A stretch of 64,000 nucleotides of DNA, taken from assembly GCA_014650415.1 (NCBI GenBank), contig BMUX01000010.1:247702-311701 (forward strand), given 5' to 3'. The position numbers were made by a program, and so were the translations under genes. This document shows, in pieces, positions 8,000-16,058 of this stretch. Every line of letters begins with the position of its first letter. Position 1 is the stretch's first letter. Below the pieces are notes generated by a model. The model made no database searches and was not told the origin of the DNA. It saw only the letters and a program-made list of their open reading frames with translations. Source of the DNA: Streptomyces spiroverticillatus. Its GTDB lineage: Bacteria; Actinomycetota; Actinomycetes; Streptomycetales; Streptomycetaceae.

Positions 8000-9195
8000 C
8001 GCAGCCCGCCCTCACGCCCACCCGGCTCCGGCCCCGCGACGTCCTGCACACCGGTTCCGCCGGCCTGCGGGGGCGGCCGCTGCGGGTCCTGCTGTCGGCC
8101 CTCGGCATCGCGATCGGCATCGCCACGATGATCGCCGTGGTCGGCATCTCCGCCTCCAGCAAGGCCCAGCTGATGGACCAGCTGGACCGCCTCGGCACCA
8201 ACCTCCTCAAGGCCGGCCCCGGCCAGTCGATCATCCCCGGCCAGGACGTACGGCTGCCCCGCGACTCCGTCGCGACCGCCGCCCGCATCCCCGGCGTCGA
8301 GCACACCGCCGCCACCGGCGACCTCGACCAGCCCGTCTACCGCAGCGAGCTGACCCCGCCCGAGGACACCAACGGCATAGCGCTCAAGGCCGCGACGGGC
8401 GATCTGCCGGGCGTCCTGCGCGGCAGGCTCCGCGACGGCACCTGGCTCAACGCGGCGAACGGACGCTACCCCTCCGTCGTCCTCGGCCACGTCGCGGCCC
8501 AGCGGCTCGGCGTCGGCGCACCCGGCGGCCAAGTCCTGATCGGCGACACGTACTTCACCGTCATCGGCATCCTCGACAAGGTGCCGCTCGCCCCCGACGT
8601 GGAGCGTTCCGCGCTGATCGGCTGGGAGTACGCCCAGCAGAAGTTCGGCTTCGACGGCCATCCGACCGCGCTGTACGAACGCTCCACGGACGCCTCCGTG
8701 AACGCCGTCCGCAAGGCGCTGGGCGGGACCATCAACCCCGAGCACCCCGAACTCGTCGCCGTCAGCAACCCCGCCGACGCCCTCCAGGCCAAGGCGGCGG
8801 CCGAGGGCGCGTTCACCAATCTGCTCCTCGGGCTCGGCGGAGTCGCCCTGCTGGTGGGCGGGGTGGGCGTCGCCAACACCATGATCATCTCGGTGCTCGA
8901 ACGCCGCCACGAGATCGGCCTGCGCCGGGCGTTGGGCGCGACGAAGGGGCAGATCCGCATCCAGTTCGTCACGGAGTCCCTGCTGCTGTCCGGCCTCGGC
9001 GGCCTCGCGGGTGTGGCGCTCGGGGCGGCCGCCACCGCCGTGTACGCAGGGGCGGCGGGCCTGCCGTGGGTGGTTCCGCCGTGGGCGGTGCTCGGCGGAT
9101 TCGGCGCGACGCTGGTGATCGGTACGGTCGCGGGCCTCTACCCGGCGGTGCGCGCGGCCCGGCTGTCGCCGACGCTGGCGCTGCACGCGGCGTAG
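7993..9195 (+). CDS. ABC transporter permease, MacB/FtsX family
   Basis: A 400-residue permease with one N-terminal membrane helix (about residues 27-50), a large extracytoplasmic MacB-PCD-like domain, and three C-terminal helices. The conserved motif VANTMIISVLERRHEIGLRRALGAT marks the cytoplasmic coupling loop of this family. With the ATPase, adaptor and lipoprotein it forms a four-gene operon for export or cell-envelope stress handling. The divergent two-component system is the likely controller. The substrate cannot be deduced. Confidence 0.93.
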   Translation: MLTQPALTPTRLRPRDVLHTGSAGLRGRPLRVLLSALGIAIGIATMIAVVGISASSKAQLMDQLDRLGTNLLKAGPGQSIIPGQDVRLPRDSVATAARIPGVEHTAATGDLDQPVYRSELTPPEDTNGIALKAATGDLPGVLRGRLRDGTWLNAANGRYPSVVLGHVAAQRLGVGAPGGQVLIGDTYFTVIGILDKVPLAPDVERSALIGWEYAQQKFGFDGHPTALYERSTDASVNAVRKALGGTINPEHPELVAVSNPADALQAKAAAEGAFTNLLLGLGGVALLVGGVGVANTMIISVLERRHEIGLRRALGATKGQIRIQFVTESLLLSGLGGLAGVALGAAATAVYAGAAGLPWVVPPWAVLGGFGATLVIGTVAGLYPAVRAARLSPTLALHAA

Positions 9196-9200
9196 CCACC

Positions 9201-9249
9201 GGGGTCTGACAGTCCCGGTCCTCGTACAGGACCGGGACTGTCAGACCCC
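9201..9249. terminator. Strong 22-bp inverted repeat terminator
   Basis: Two perfectly complementary 22-nt arms (9201-9222 and 9228-9249) flank the 5-nt loop CGTAC, 5 bp after the permease stop. It is an exceptionally strong stem without a U tract. It ends only 17 bp before the acetyltransferase start, so it also constrains that gene's promoter. Confidence 0.85.
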
Positions 9250-9266
9250 CGTGCCACGATGACCCC

Positions 9267-9845
9267 ATGACCATCGAGATCCGTCCGGCCACGGTCTTCG
9301 AGGACGTCCGCGCCCTGGTCGGCCCGAAGTCCCCGACCGCCAACGTGTGCTGGTGCCTGAGCTACCGCATCCCGACCAAGCTCAACACCGCCCTCGTCGG
9401 CCCGGCTCGCGGGGAGTACGTCGCCGAGCTGTGCGCGAAGAAGCCGCCGCCGGGCGTCCTCGCGTACGACGGGGACGAGCCGGTGGGCTGGGCGGCCGTC
9501 GCCCCGCGCGCCGACACGACCTTCGCCAAGAGCCGCAAGATCCCGCACGTGGACGATGTGCCGGTCTGGTCGCTGTGGTGCATCCGGGTGCGCCCGGGCC
9601 ACCGCAAGAAAGGCATCTCGCACGCGCTCATCGAGGGCGCGGTGGAGTTCGCCCGTGCCCAGGGCGCTCCGGTGGTCGAGGCGTACCCGCTCGACAACGG
9701 CGACGCGCAGGTCGACCTGACGATGGCCTACGCGGGCCTGCGCAAGAACTTCGACCGCGCCGGCTTCACCCACGCCGCCGACACGACCTCGGTCCTGGCC
9801 GGACACCCCCGCGTGCTCATGCGCCGCGACCTGCGCGGAAGTTGA
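9267..9845 (+). CDS. GNAT-family N-acetyltransferase
   Basis: A 192-residue single-domain acetyltransferase. The acetyl-CoA loop is seen in VWSLWCIRVRPGHRKKGISH (about residues 98-117), followed by the helix HALIEGAVEFARAQG and the late strand AYPLDNG. The N-terminal part holds a Cys-containing CWCLSYR motif seen in a group of actinobacterial GNATs. The acceptor substrate is unknown. No clear Shine-Dalgarno sequence lies between the terminator hairpin and the ATG, so the message may be leaderless. The following kinase-like gene starts 8 bp after its stop. Confidence 0.88.
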   Translation: MTIEIRPATVFEDVRALVGPKSPTANVCWCLSYRIPTKLNTALVGPARGEYVAELCAKKPPPGVLAYDGDEPVGWAAVAPRADTTFAKSRKIPHVDDVPVWSLWCIRVRPGHRKKGISHALIEGAVEFARAQGAPVVEAYPLDNGDAQVDLTMAYAGLRKNFDRAGFTHAADTTSVLAGHPRVLMRRDLRGS

Positions 9846-9856
9846 GGGGGGCGGTG

Positions 9857-10684
9857 GTGCACGTACCGCCCCCGGCCGTCCTCGAAGCCTTCGGCGTACG
9901 GGGCGAACCGGTCCCGCTCACCGGCGGGCAGGGGCGCAGCGTGCGCGTCGGCGGGTACGTGTTCAAGCCCGCCGACGCCACGGCCCCCGAGACCGAATGG
10001 GCCGCGCGCCTGCACGAGGGACTGGCGGCGGAGGACAGCTTCCGGGTCCCCCGCCCCCTCCGTACCCCGGACGGGCGCAGCACGGTGGACGGCTGGACGG
10101 CCGCCGAGTACCTGACGGGCGAGCCGGGCCCGCAGGGCCGCTGGGCGGAAGTCCTCGCGGCGGGCCGCGCCTTCCACCGCGCCCTGCGCGGCTCACCCCG
10201 CCCCGACTTCCTCGCCCGGCGCGACCACCCGTGGGCCGTGGCCGACCGGGTGGCCTGCGGCGAACAGGACCTCGACCTCCACCCGGACCTCGCCGCCCCC
10301 TTCGTCGACCTGCTGAAGGCGAGAAGCCCGCTGGCCCCGGACCCGGCCCAGCTCGTCCACGGCGACCTCACCGGCAACGTGCTCTTCCCCTCCCAAGGGC
10401 CGCCCGTGGTCATCGACTTCTCGCCGTACTGGCGGCCGCCCCTGTACGCCGAAGCGATCGTCGTCGCCGACGGCCTGCTCTGGTACGACCTCCCCTCGCC
10501 CCAGCCCCCGGGCGCACCGGCCCACCACCCCGACTGGCAGCAGACACTGCTCCGCGCCCTGCTCTTCCGCCTCGTCGCGCACAGCGAACTCACGGGCCCG
10601 TCGGCCCACACGACGCCCGGCGAGTCGGCCCGCTACACCCGGGCGACGGCCGCGGCCCTCACGGCCCGGCCACCAACCACGTGA
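9857..10684 (+). CDS. Aminoglycoside phosphotransferase-like kinase (actinobacterial TIGR02569 type)
   Basis: The 275-residue protein looks like the phosphotransferase-fold family described only from actinobacteria. The catalytic loop LVHGDLTGNVLF carries the conserved Asp and Asn, and VVIDFSPYWRPP is the metal-binding Asp motif of the kinase fold. No function is established for the family. Two adjacent GTG codons (9854, 9857) can start it. The second was chosen for its better spacing from GAGGGG. It probably forms an operon with the acetyltransferase and overlaps the convergent toxin-like gene by 26 bp at its 3' end. Confidence 0.8.
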   Translation: MHVPPPAVLEAFGVRGEPVPLTGGQGRSVRVGGYVFKPADATAPETEWAARLHEGLAAEDSFRVPRPLRTPDGRSTVDGWTAAEYLTGEPGPQGRWAEVLAAGRAFHRALRGSPRPDFLARRDHPWAVADRVACGEQDLDLHPDLAAPFVDLLKARSPLAPDPAQLVHGDLTGNVLFPSQGPPVVIDFSPYWRPPLYAEAIVVADGLLWYDLPSPQPPGAPAHHPDWQQTLLRALLFRLVAHSELTGPSAHTTPGESARYTRATAAALTARPPTT

Positions 10685-10925
10685 TCAGCACCGCATCCAG
10701 CTCCCCGCTGTAGCGGTGCACGACGGAGATGCCACGCCCGCCCGTCGCCTCGGGCAGCAGCTCCACGACATACGAGTCCGAGCCCTCACCCGCGTCGGGC
10801 ACCGGGCGGCCCCGCTGCGGATCCGTCTCCAGGGACGCCCGCACCGCCTCCACGGCAGCCCGTTCGCGCGGGGCGAGATCGACCCTGGCCTTCTCGGCGC
10901 CGTCGCTGTAGAAGGCCAGGGTCAC
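10659..10925 (-). CDS. Small protein, possible toxin of a toxin-antitoxin-like pair
   Basis: An 88-residue protein with no recognised motif. It begins with a beta-strand-like MTLAFYSDGAEKARVDLAPRE-type segment, has a helix around residues 20-35, and ends ISVVHRYSGELDAVLITWLV. That size and strand/helix order would fit a RelE-like fold, but this is inference. Its ATG overlaps the stop of the upstream gene as ATGA, the classic antitoxin-toxin arrangement. Its 3' end runs 26 bp into the convergent kinase-like gene. Confidence 0.65.
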   Translation of the reverse strand: MTLAFYSDGAEKARVDLAPRERAAVEAVRASLETDPQRGRPVPDAGEGSDSYVVELLPEATGGRGISVVHRYSGELDAVLITWLVAGP

Positions 10926-11221
10926 CGTCGGCCGGCCTCGCCCAGCTTGCGGCGCAGCTCGGCGGCCACGTCGTCGTTGGGCCTGGCCAGGGCGGCCGCA
11001 CCGTCGGGGTCGAGCCGCAGCAGGACCCGGTGCCGGTACGCCTGGATGAGCTCACGGACCTGGGCGAGGTCGTCGAGGTCGGCGTCGTCCAACTCCGCCT
11101 CGAACCGCTCCAGATCGGCGGCACCGTGGGTCCGCAGGGCGGCACGCAGTTCGTGCAGGGTGCCCATGGGCGGCCCGCCCGCGTGCGGGCCGGGCCGCCG
11201 ACGTGCCGGTCGAGCGCTCAC
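10922..11221 (-). CDS. Small protein, possible antitoxin (DUF6247-like)
   Basis: A 99-residue protein. The GTG at 11221 is preferred over the ATG at 11167 because it has a GAGGAGG ribosome site 7 nt upstream, while the ATG has none. The C-terminal 80 residues are charged and helical (LRAALRTHGAADLERFEAEL, then LAQVRELIQAYRHRVLLRLD). They resemble the small actinobacterial DUF6247 proteins that often precede toxin-like genes. The N-terminal 20 residues are Arg/Pro-rich. It is translationally coupled to the downstream 88-residue gene. Its upstream region is occupied by G/C-rich tandem repeats. Confidence 0.65.
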   Translation of the reverse strand: MSARPARRRPGPHAGGPPMGTLHELRAALRTHGAADLERFEAELDDADLDDLAQVRELIQAYRHRVLLRLDPDGAAALARPNDDVAAELRRKLGEAGRR

Positions 11222-11314
11222 GGTCTTGCCTCCTCGTCGCTGCCCAGAAGCTACCCGGGGCGCGGGCCGGTACGCACCCGACTCGGGCAGTGGGTACGCG
11301 GGCGGGGTCTCACG

Positions 11315-11458
11315 CGGGTGGCCCGTGCCGGGGCAGGGCGGGGTCCCACTCGGGTGGCCCGTGCCGGGCCACGGCGGGGTCCCACTCGGGCGATCCGCAC
11401 CAGGCCACGGCAGGGGCCCACTCGGGCGGCCCGCGCCGGGCCAGGGCAGGGTCCGCGC
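11315..11458. repeat. 36-nt tandem repeat, four degenerate copies
   Basis: Copies begin at 11315, 11351, 11387 and 11423, each close to CGGGTGGCCCGTGCCGGG plus a spacer ending in CCCACT. The period is exactly 36, a multiple of three, so several frames look like 12-residue peptide repeats. No start or ribosome site supports translation. Confidence 0.8.
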
Positions 11459-11550
11459 CGGGCCCTCGGCGGGCCGGGTCCGGGTCCGCGCTGGTCCCAC
11501 GCCGGGCCGGGGCAGCGCCGGGCCCACGCCAGGCCGGGGCCGAGCCCGCG

Positions 11551-11660
11551 CCGGGTTCGAGCTGCGTCCGGGGCGAGTCCGTGCCGGGTTCGGGCTGCGT
11601 CCGGGCCGAGCCCGCGCCGGGTTCGGGTCCGTGCCGGGTTCGGGCTGCGTCCGAGGTGAG
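11551..11660. repeat. 33-nt tandem repeat, about three copies
   Basis: Copies begin at 11551, 11584 and 11617 with the common start CCGGGTTCG followed by CTGCGTCCG. A partial copy begins at 11634. It directly follows the 36-nt array and, like it, has a period divisible by three. Together the arrays fill most of the 550 bp between the antitoxin-like gene and the methyltransferase gene. Confidence 0.75.
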
Positions 11661-11775
11661 TCCGGGCCGGGTCCGGGGCAGTACCGGCGTCCGCGTCACC
11701 GGCCGTGCGCGAGGGTGGCCGGATCTCGCGACCCCGGGGCTCCGCCCGGCAGCGTGCCTCCCCTACAGTCGCCGC

Positions 11776-12467
11776 GTGACCGACACCTCCCACCTCACCG
11801 CCGTCCGCGAGTCCTACGACACCGTCGCCGCCGCCTACGTCGCCCAGGTCCCGGCACCGGCCCAACTCGACCCGCTCTCCCGCGCGTTGCTCGCCGCCTT
11901 CGCCGAGACCGTACGCGCCGCCGGCCTCGGCCCGGTCGCCGACCTGGGCTGCGGGCCGGGCAAGGTCACCGCGCACCTGGCAGACCTGGGCGTGCCCGCC
12001 TTCGGCCTCGACCTGTCGCCCAGGATGGTCGAACTGGCCCGGGCCGCCCACCCCGGCCTCCGCTTCGCTGTGGGCTCCATGACCGCCCTGCCCCTCGCCG
12101 ACCGCTCACTGGCCGGCATCCTCGCGTACTACTCCACCCTCCCCCAAGCTCTCGGCTTCGCTCGAGCAGGGGGACCCCCTCCACCCCGACGGACCAACTC
12201 CCGGGTGTCCTCGCCGAGTTCCACCGGGTCTTGACCCCGGGCGGCCGCCTCATGCTCGCCGGTCATGTCGGCGAGGAGGGGGTCCGGCGGCCCCGGCAGG
12301 CGTACGGCGGTCACCCCGTCTCGTACACCAGCCATCTCCTCCCGCCGCCCCGCCTCATCGCCCTGCTGCGCGGGGCGGGCTTCGCCCTGGACACGCAGAT
12401 CGTGGACGAGCCCGCTGAAGGAGCGACCAGGACCCACGCCACCTTCCTGGCCCACCGGCCCGCCTAG
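11776..12467 (+). pseudogene. Class I SAM-dependent methyltransferase broken by a short inserted element
   Basis: The first part (11776-12141) encodes a normal methyltransferase N-terminus with motif I VADLGCGPGKVTAHL and the following Asp strand FGLDLSPRMVELAR, up to GILAYYSTL. The family then continues with an HTP..LP..L.EFHRVL stretch. Exactly this continuation (TPTDQLPGVLAEFHRVLTPG) is present, but in another frame from 12183, and it reads through a normal C-terminus to 12467. The 41 bp between (12142-12182) are a palindromic repeat, a net gain of 38 bp that shifts the frame and leads to an early stop near 12234. The gene is therefore probably inactive. A sequencing error is unlikely because the extra bases form a recognisable element. 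Confidence 0.8.
12142..12182. repeat. Short palindromic Streptomyces-type interspersed element
   Basis: The sequence runs CCCCCAAGCTC, TCGGCTTCGC, TCGAGCAGGGGGACCCCC. Its ends (TCCCCC / GGGGGA) and inner arms (GCTC / GAGC) pair into an imperfect hairpin. Very similar short elements recur in Streptomyces intergenic regions. Here the element sits inside a coding sequence. Confidence 0.7.
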
Positions 12468-12477
12468 CGGGGCGGCT

Positions 12478-13146
12478 TCAGCCCTCGCCCAGCAGCACCG
12501 GCAGCTTGCGCATGTCGTCGAAGACGACCGTGTCCGGACCTTCCAGCCACTCCGCCGGAGTCAGCCCGCCCGCGTACCCCAGCGCCCGCATCCCGGCGGC
12601 ACGGGCCGCCTGCACCCCGTACCGGCTGTCCTCGACCACCACGCACGCCTCGGGCGCCACGCCCAACTGCCGTGCCGCGTGCAGGAAGAGGTCGGGGGCG
12701 GGCTTGCCCCGGGCGACCTCGGTGGCGCTGAAGACGCGGTCCGTGAAGTACGGATGGATGCCGGTGCGGCCGAGCGTGTGGCGCATCTTCTCGTGGCTGC
12801 CGCTCGACGCCACGCACATGGGCAGACCCCGCGTGCGCAGGGCGTCGAGGGCTTCGAGGATTCCGTCGACCGGTACGAGTTCGGAGTCGACGGCCTCGCG
12901 GTGGAGCAGGTCGAACCGGTCCCCCCACACGGCGGCGGTCTCCGTGCCGAGCCGATCGGCGATCCGCTCGCCGATCGACAGGCTGGACCGGCCCACGAAC
13001 TCCTCCATCACCTGCTCCTCGGTGAGCGGCCAGCCCAGCTCGGCGCCGATGGAGACATGGAGGCGGACGGCGATGCGCTCGCTGTCGACGAGGACGCCGT
13101 CGCAGTCGAAGACGACGAGCTCGACCGGCTGGGGAGAAGTGATCAT
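12478..13146 (-). CDS. HAD-superfamily hydrolase (phosphatase/phosphoglucomutase-like)
   Basis: The 222-residue enzyme has all four HAD motifs: VVFDCDGVLVDSE with the nucleophilic Asp, CVASSGS with the Ser, GKPAPDLFL with the Lys, and VVVEDSRYGVQAA with the acidic pair. The helical cap lies between motifs I and II. The pattern matches the phosphoglycolate phosphatase / beta-phosphoglucomutase group, which act on small sugar phosphates. The substrate is not determined. The gene lies 4 bp after the MerR regulator gene on the same strand and is probably co-transcribed with it. Confidence 0.9.
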   Translation of the reverse strand: MITSPQPVELVVFDCDGVLVDSERIAVRLHVSIGAELGWPLTEEQVMEEFVGRSSLSIGERIADRLGTETAAVWGDRFDLLHREAVDSELVPVDGILEALDALRTRGLPMCVASSGSHEKMRHTLGRTGIHPYFTDRVFSATEVARGKPAPDLFLHAARQLGVAPEACVVVEDSRYGVQAARAAGMRALGYAGGLTPAEWLEGPDTVVFDDMRKLPVLLGEG

Positions 13147-13150
13147 GCGC

Positions 13151-14119
13151 TCAGGGTAGGCGGCTTGTTCGAACGCCGTACGAGGGCCCCGGCAGGCTGC
13201 GCAGGGCCGTGGTGAGCCAGGTGAAGACCGGGGCGAGGGAGGGCGGCACGGGCCAGCCGTTGATGGTGGACAACAGCTGCCAATAGCGTTCCGTACGAGG
13301 GTCGTTGGCGACGTCGAGGCGGTCGAGGAGCCAGTGCCGGAGGGCGGCGTCGTCGGCGCGGCCGAAGGTGTGCGCGTACTGCGCGGTGAGGCCGGCGACG
13401 ATCGGGACGGCTTTGGGCGACTCGGGCGCGATGCCGGAGGAGAGGGCTTCGCCGACCCGGTCGCGTACGAGCTCCGTGAGGTCGTGGTGCAGGCCCGTGG
13501 TGTCGCCCTCGGCGCGTTCCTTCGCCTGGTGCGCGGCCATCCGGCGCACGGCGGCACTGAAGTCGGGGTCCTGGGTGAGTTCGGCCAACTCGGCCCAGGC
13601 GTCGATCTGTTCGGGCTCCGGGTCGTCGGGCAGCTCCGGCATGGCGGCGCGCATCATCGCCACGAACTCGGGGTTGGCGTCCAGGTCGCCGAAGGTGTCG
13701 TCGATGAAGTCGTGGACGAGGCGGCGGCGTTCCTCGTCGGACAGTTTGAGCAGTCTGTGCATGAGGTCGATCTCCTCGGGAGCGGACCCCCGCCCGGCCA
13801 CCGTCCGCAGGACCGCGCGGCGCAGTCTCAGCGTGCGGATCTGCACGTCGAGGGCGTCCGCGTGGGCCGCCGCGACCTCGGGGACCGTGGCGTCACGGTC
13901 CAACACCCCGCGGATCACGGCGAGTTCGAGGCCGAGGTCGCGCAGGGTGCGGACGAGTTCGAGGCGGGTGAGTGCGGTGAGGTCGTACAGCCGGTAGCCG
14001 GAGGGGGAGCGGGTGGTCGACGGCACGATGCCGGTGTCGGAGTAGAACCGGATGGTCTTGACCGTCAGGCCGGTCCTGCGGGCGAGCGCCCCGATCGTGA
14101 AGAGTCCGTCGTCGTTCAT
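13151..14119 (-). CDS. MerR-family transcriptional regulator
   Basis: The 322-residue protein begins with a MerR winged helix-turn-helix (FTIGALARRTGLTVKTIRFY, then SGYRLYD), about residues 5-75, followed by a coiled-coil dimerisation helix. The C-terminal ~200 residues are helical and rich in Asp, Glu and Arg, far longer than metal-sensing MerR proteins. They carry no Cys metal site, so it probably senses an organic ligand or is a TipA-like effector-domain regulator. ATG at 14119 has a GGAG site. The divergent or upstream NmrA-like gene on the same strand may be a target. Confidence 0.9.
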   Translation of the reverse strand: MNDDGLFTIGALARRTGLTVKTIRFYSDTGIVPSTTRSPSGYRLYDLTALTRLELVRTLRDLGLELAVIRGVLDRDATVPEVAAAHADALDVQIRTLRLRRAVLRTVAGRGSAPEEIDLMHRLLKLSDEERRRLVHDFIDDTFGDLDANPEFVAMMRAAMPELPDDPEPEQIDAWAELAELTQDPDFSAAVRRMAAHQAKERAEGDTTGLHHDLTELVRDRVGEALSSGIAPESPKAVPIVAGLTAQYAHTFGRADDAALRHWLLDRLDVANDPRTERYWQLLSTINGWPVPPSLAPVFTWLTTALRSLPGPSYGVRTSRLP

Positions 14120-14185
14120 GGCTCCACTGTGAGGTCTCCCCCCACGGGACACTCCAGTGTTTTCCGGAGACTTCTTCGTGGACTG

Positions 14186-15100
14186 TCAGCGGTAGTGCCG
14201 GTCGAGCTCGTTGGCGTAACGGCGGCCCAGGCGGGCGGCTTCGGTGCGGAGAGTGGTGCTGAGGAGGGTGCTGCCGGTGGCCGGGCCCTCCGTGTCGGCG
14301 AGCCCGTCGGCCATCGCGCGGTACTCGTCGGCGGTGAGGAGGCGGTCGCGCAAGAGTGCGCCGAGGCCCGTGGCGAGCGGCGGAATCACGGCTCCCGGCA
14401 CATGGAGGATGCGGGCGCGGCTGCCGACGGCGTCGGCAATGGCCCGTACCAAGGTGTCGAAGGTGGGGCGCTCGGGACCCACCGCGTCCAGGACCGCGTT
14501 CCCGCTGCGGCGGCCCTCCGCGACGCACAGCGCGGCGAGGTCGTCGACGTGGATGCCGCGCACCCGGTAGGAGCCGTCGCCGCCGACCGCGAAGACCGGC
14601 AGGCGGCGCAGCAGCCAGGCGATGTTGTTCAGGAGGACGCCGGGGCCGCCGAAGAGGATCGCCGGGCGCAGGATCGTGTACGGGACGCCGACATCGGCCA
14701 GCGCCTGCTCGGTGGCGGCCTTCTCCCGGAAGTACGGGTACGGGGAGTCCGGGCTCGGGTGGGTGATCGACACATGGACGATGCGCCGCACACCGGCGTC
14801 GGCGGCGGCCCGGAACAGGGTGCGGGAGCGGTCGGTGGCGGCGGAGTGGTCGACGCTGCCGTGCCCGAACCGTACCCAGTAGGTGTTGTAGAGGGTGGAG
14901 ACGCCGTCCAGGGAACGGGTGAGGCGGGCCCGGTCGGCGAAGCCGAGGGGACGGACGTCGACGGGGGTGCCGGCGGGCGCGCGGTGGGGGTGCCCGGTGA
15001 GGGTACGGACGTGGCGGCCGGAGCGGTGGAGGTGCTGGGTGATGGCGTGGCCGGAGTAGCTGAAGGCGCCGGTGACGGCGTCGGTGCCGGTGGTGGGCAT
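14186..15100 (-). CDS. NAD(P)-binding NmrA-like epimerase/reductase
   Basis: A 304-residue Rossmann-fold protein of the atypical short-chain dehydrogenase class. The nucleotide loop is TGAFSYSGHAITQHL (around residue 10), the family strand IVHVSITHPSPDSPYPYF follows mid-protein, and the REKAATEQAL helix matches the place of the YxxxK element but lacks the Tyr. This suggests a sensor or a modified reductase like NmrA rather than a classical dehydrogenase. The start at 15100 has GGAGG 5 nt upstream. It is the probable first gene of a three-gene minus-strand run with the MerR and HAD genes, separated by 66 bp. Confidence 0.87.
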   Translation of the reverse strand: MPTTGTDAVTGAFSYSGHAITQHLHRSGRHVRTLTGHPHRAPAGTPVDVRPLGFADRARLTRSLDGVSTLYNTYWVRFGHGSVDHSAATDRSRTLFRAAADAGVRRIVHVSITHPSPDSPYPYFREKAATEQALADVGVPYTILRPAILFGGPGVLLNNIAWLLRRLPVFAVGGDGSYRVRGIHVDDLAALCVAEGRRSGNAVLDAVGPERPTFDTLVRAIADAVGSRARILHVPGAVIPPLATGLGALLRDRLLTADEYRAMADGLADTEGPATGSTLLSTTLRTEAARLGRRYANELDRHYR

Positions 15101-15190
15101 GGGGGCCTCCGGGGGGGCTTGGGGTGAGTGGCGCGTACCCGGTGCCGGGGTGGGCCCTTCCCCTACCCGCCCCCGACGGGGCGTGCACCT

Positions 15191-15252
15191 CAGCCTGTCC
15201 GGCGCTTGAGGACGCGCGGCGTAGCCGTGCAGGGGGCAAGGGGCGTAGCCCC
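15191..15252. repeat. Streptomyces-type interspersed intergenic repeat
   Basis: The string CAGCCTGTCCGGCGCTTGAG followed by a G/C-rich stretch ending GGGGCGTAGCCCC matches a repeat that recurs between genes in many Streptomyces genomes. It can fold (GGGGC / GCCCC). It lies in the 241-bp divergent region between 14186-15100 and 15342-16001. Confidence 0.65.
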
Positions 15253-15341
15253 ATCGGGAACAGCGGCCCACCACCCCCCGCAGCACCCCCACCTCCCCCG
15301 GCCGGGTTGTTCGCCCCCGCGGCCCCCACTACCGTTCCCCC

Positions 15342-16001
15342 GTGGATCTCTTCTCGCACACATGGGCAGCCCTCCGCACCGCGGTCGCCGACCTCGCCGA
15401 CGAGGACTTCGCACGCCCCTCGGGCTGCGACGGCTGGCTCGTACAGGATCTGGTCTGTCACCTGATCATCGACGCCCAGGACGTACTGATCACCCTCGCC
15501 ACCCCCGAGGACGGCCCGCCGACCCGCGACGAGCTGACCTACTGGGACGTCTCCGCCACCCCGCCGACCGGCGACGACCCCCTCGACGCGCTCACCGTCC
15601 GGCTGGCCGCCGCCTACCAGGACCCCGCGCTCCTCAAGTTCCACCTGGACGACCTCGGTTCGGCCGCCGGGCGGGCCGGCGCACTGGCCGACCGGACCTC
15701 ACGGGTCGGCACCCGCGACGAGGTGCTCACCGCGGGCGCCTACCTGTCCACGTACGTCATGGAGTGGACGCTCCACCACCTCGACCTCGTCGCCCACCTG
15801 CCGGAGGGCGTGCCGGGCCCGCCCGCCGAGGGGCTGGCGGCGGCGCGGCAGATGCTGGAGAGGATCGCGGGGGAGTCGTTCCCCGCGTCGTTCTCCGACG
15901 AGGACGCGCTGCGGGTCGGCACGGGGCGGCGGGCCGCGACGGAGAAGGAGCGGGCGGAGCTGGGGGCGCTGGGCGAGCGCCTGCCCTTCGTACTGGGCTG
16001 A
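15342..16001 (+). CDS. Maleylpyruvate isomerase-family (mycothiol-dependent, DinB-like) protein
   Basis: A 219-residue protein starting at GTG. The N-terminal helical bundle (LFSHTWAALRTAVADLADED, then GCDGWLVQDLVCHLI) matches the MDMPI-N fold. In that family three residues, usually two His and one Asp/Glu, bind a metal at the mycothiol site. His in VCHLI, Glu and His in YVMEWTLHHLDLV are visible candidates. The C-terminal ~60 residues form the smaller domain. Members use mycothiol, the actinobacterial thiol, but the substrate of this one is unknown. Confidence 0.85.
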   Translation: MDLFSHTWAALRTAVADLADEDFARPSGCDGWLVQDLVCHLIIDAQDVLITLATPEDGPPTRDELTYWDVSATPPTGDDPLDALTVRLAAAYQDPALLKFHLDDLGSAAGRAGALADRTSRVGTRDEVLTAGAYLSTYVMEWTLHHLDLVAHLPEGVPGPPAEGLAAARQMLERIAGESFPASFSDEDALRVGTGRRAATEKERAELGALGERLPFVLG

Positions 16002-16058
16002 GCGGGGCCGCGGGGCAAACGGTTTGCCATGATCGTCCGGGGTGGTGAGGATGACCGC

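Noticed and set aside
9201..9249. Terminal inverted repeat of a mobile element
   Set aside because: The arms are only 5 nt apart and sit right after a stop codon, the place and shape of a terminator. No transposase or partner copy was seen.
11315..11458. CRISPR-like array
   Set aside because: The 36-nt units are contiguous with no unique spacers, and no cas genes are present.
11203..12234. A plus-strand frame covering the repeat arrays and the start of the methyltransferase
   Set aside because: No ribosome site is seen and the sequence is repeat-derived. The true methyltransferase start is at 11776.
16029..16058. Earlier ATG for the alpha/beta hydrolase
   Set aside because: The extra ten codons have no ribosome site and precede the normal family start, while the ATG at 16059 has GGTGAGGA.
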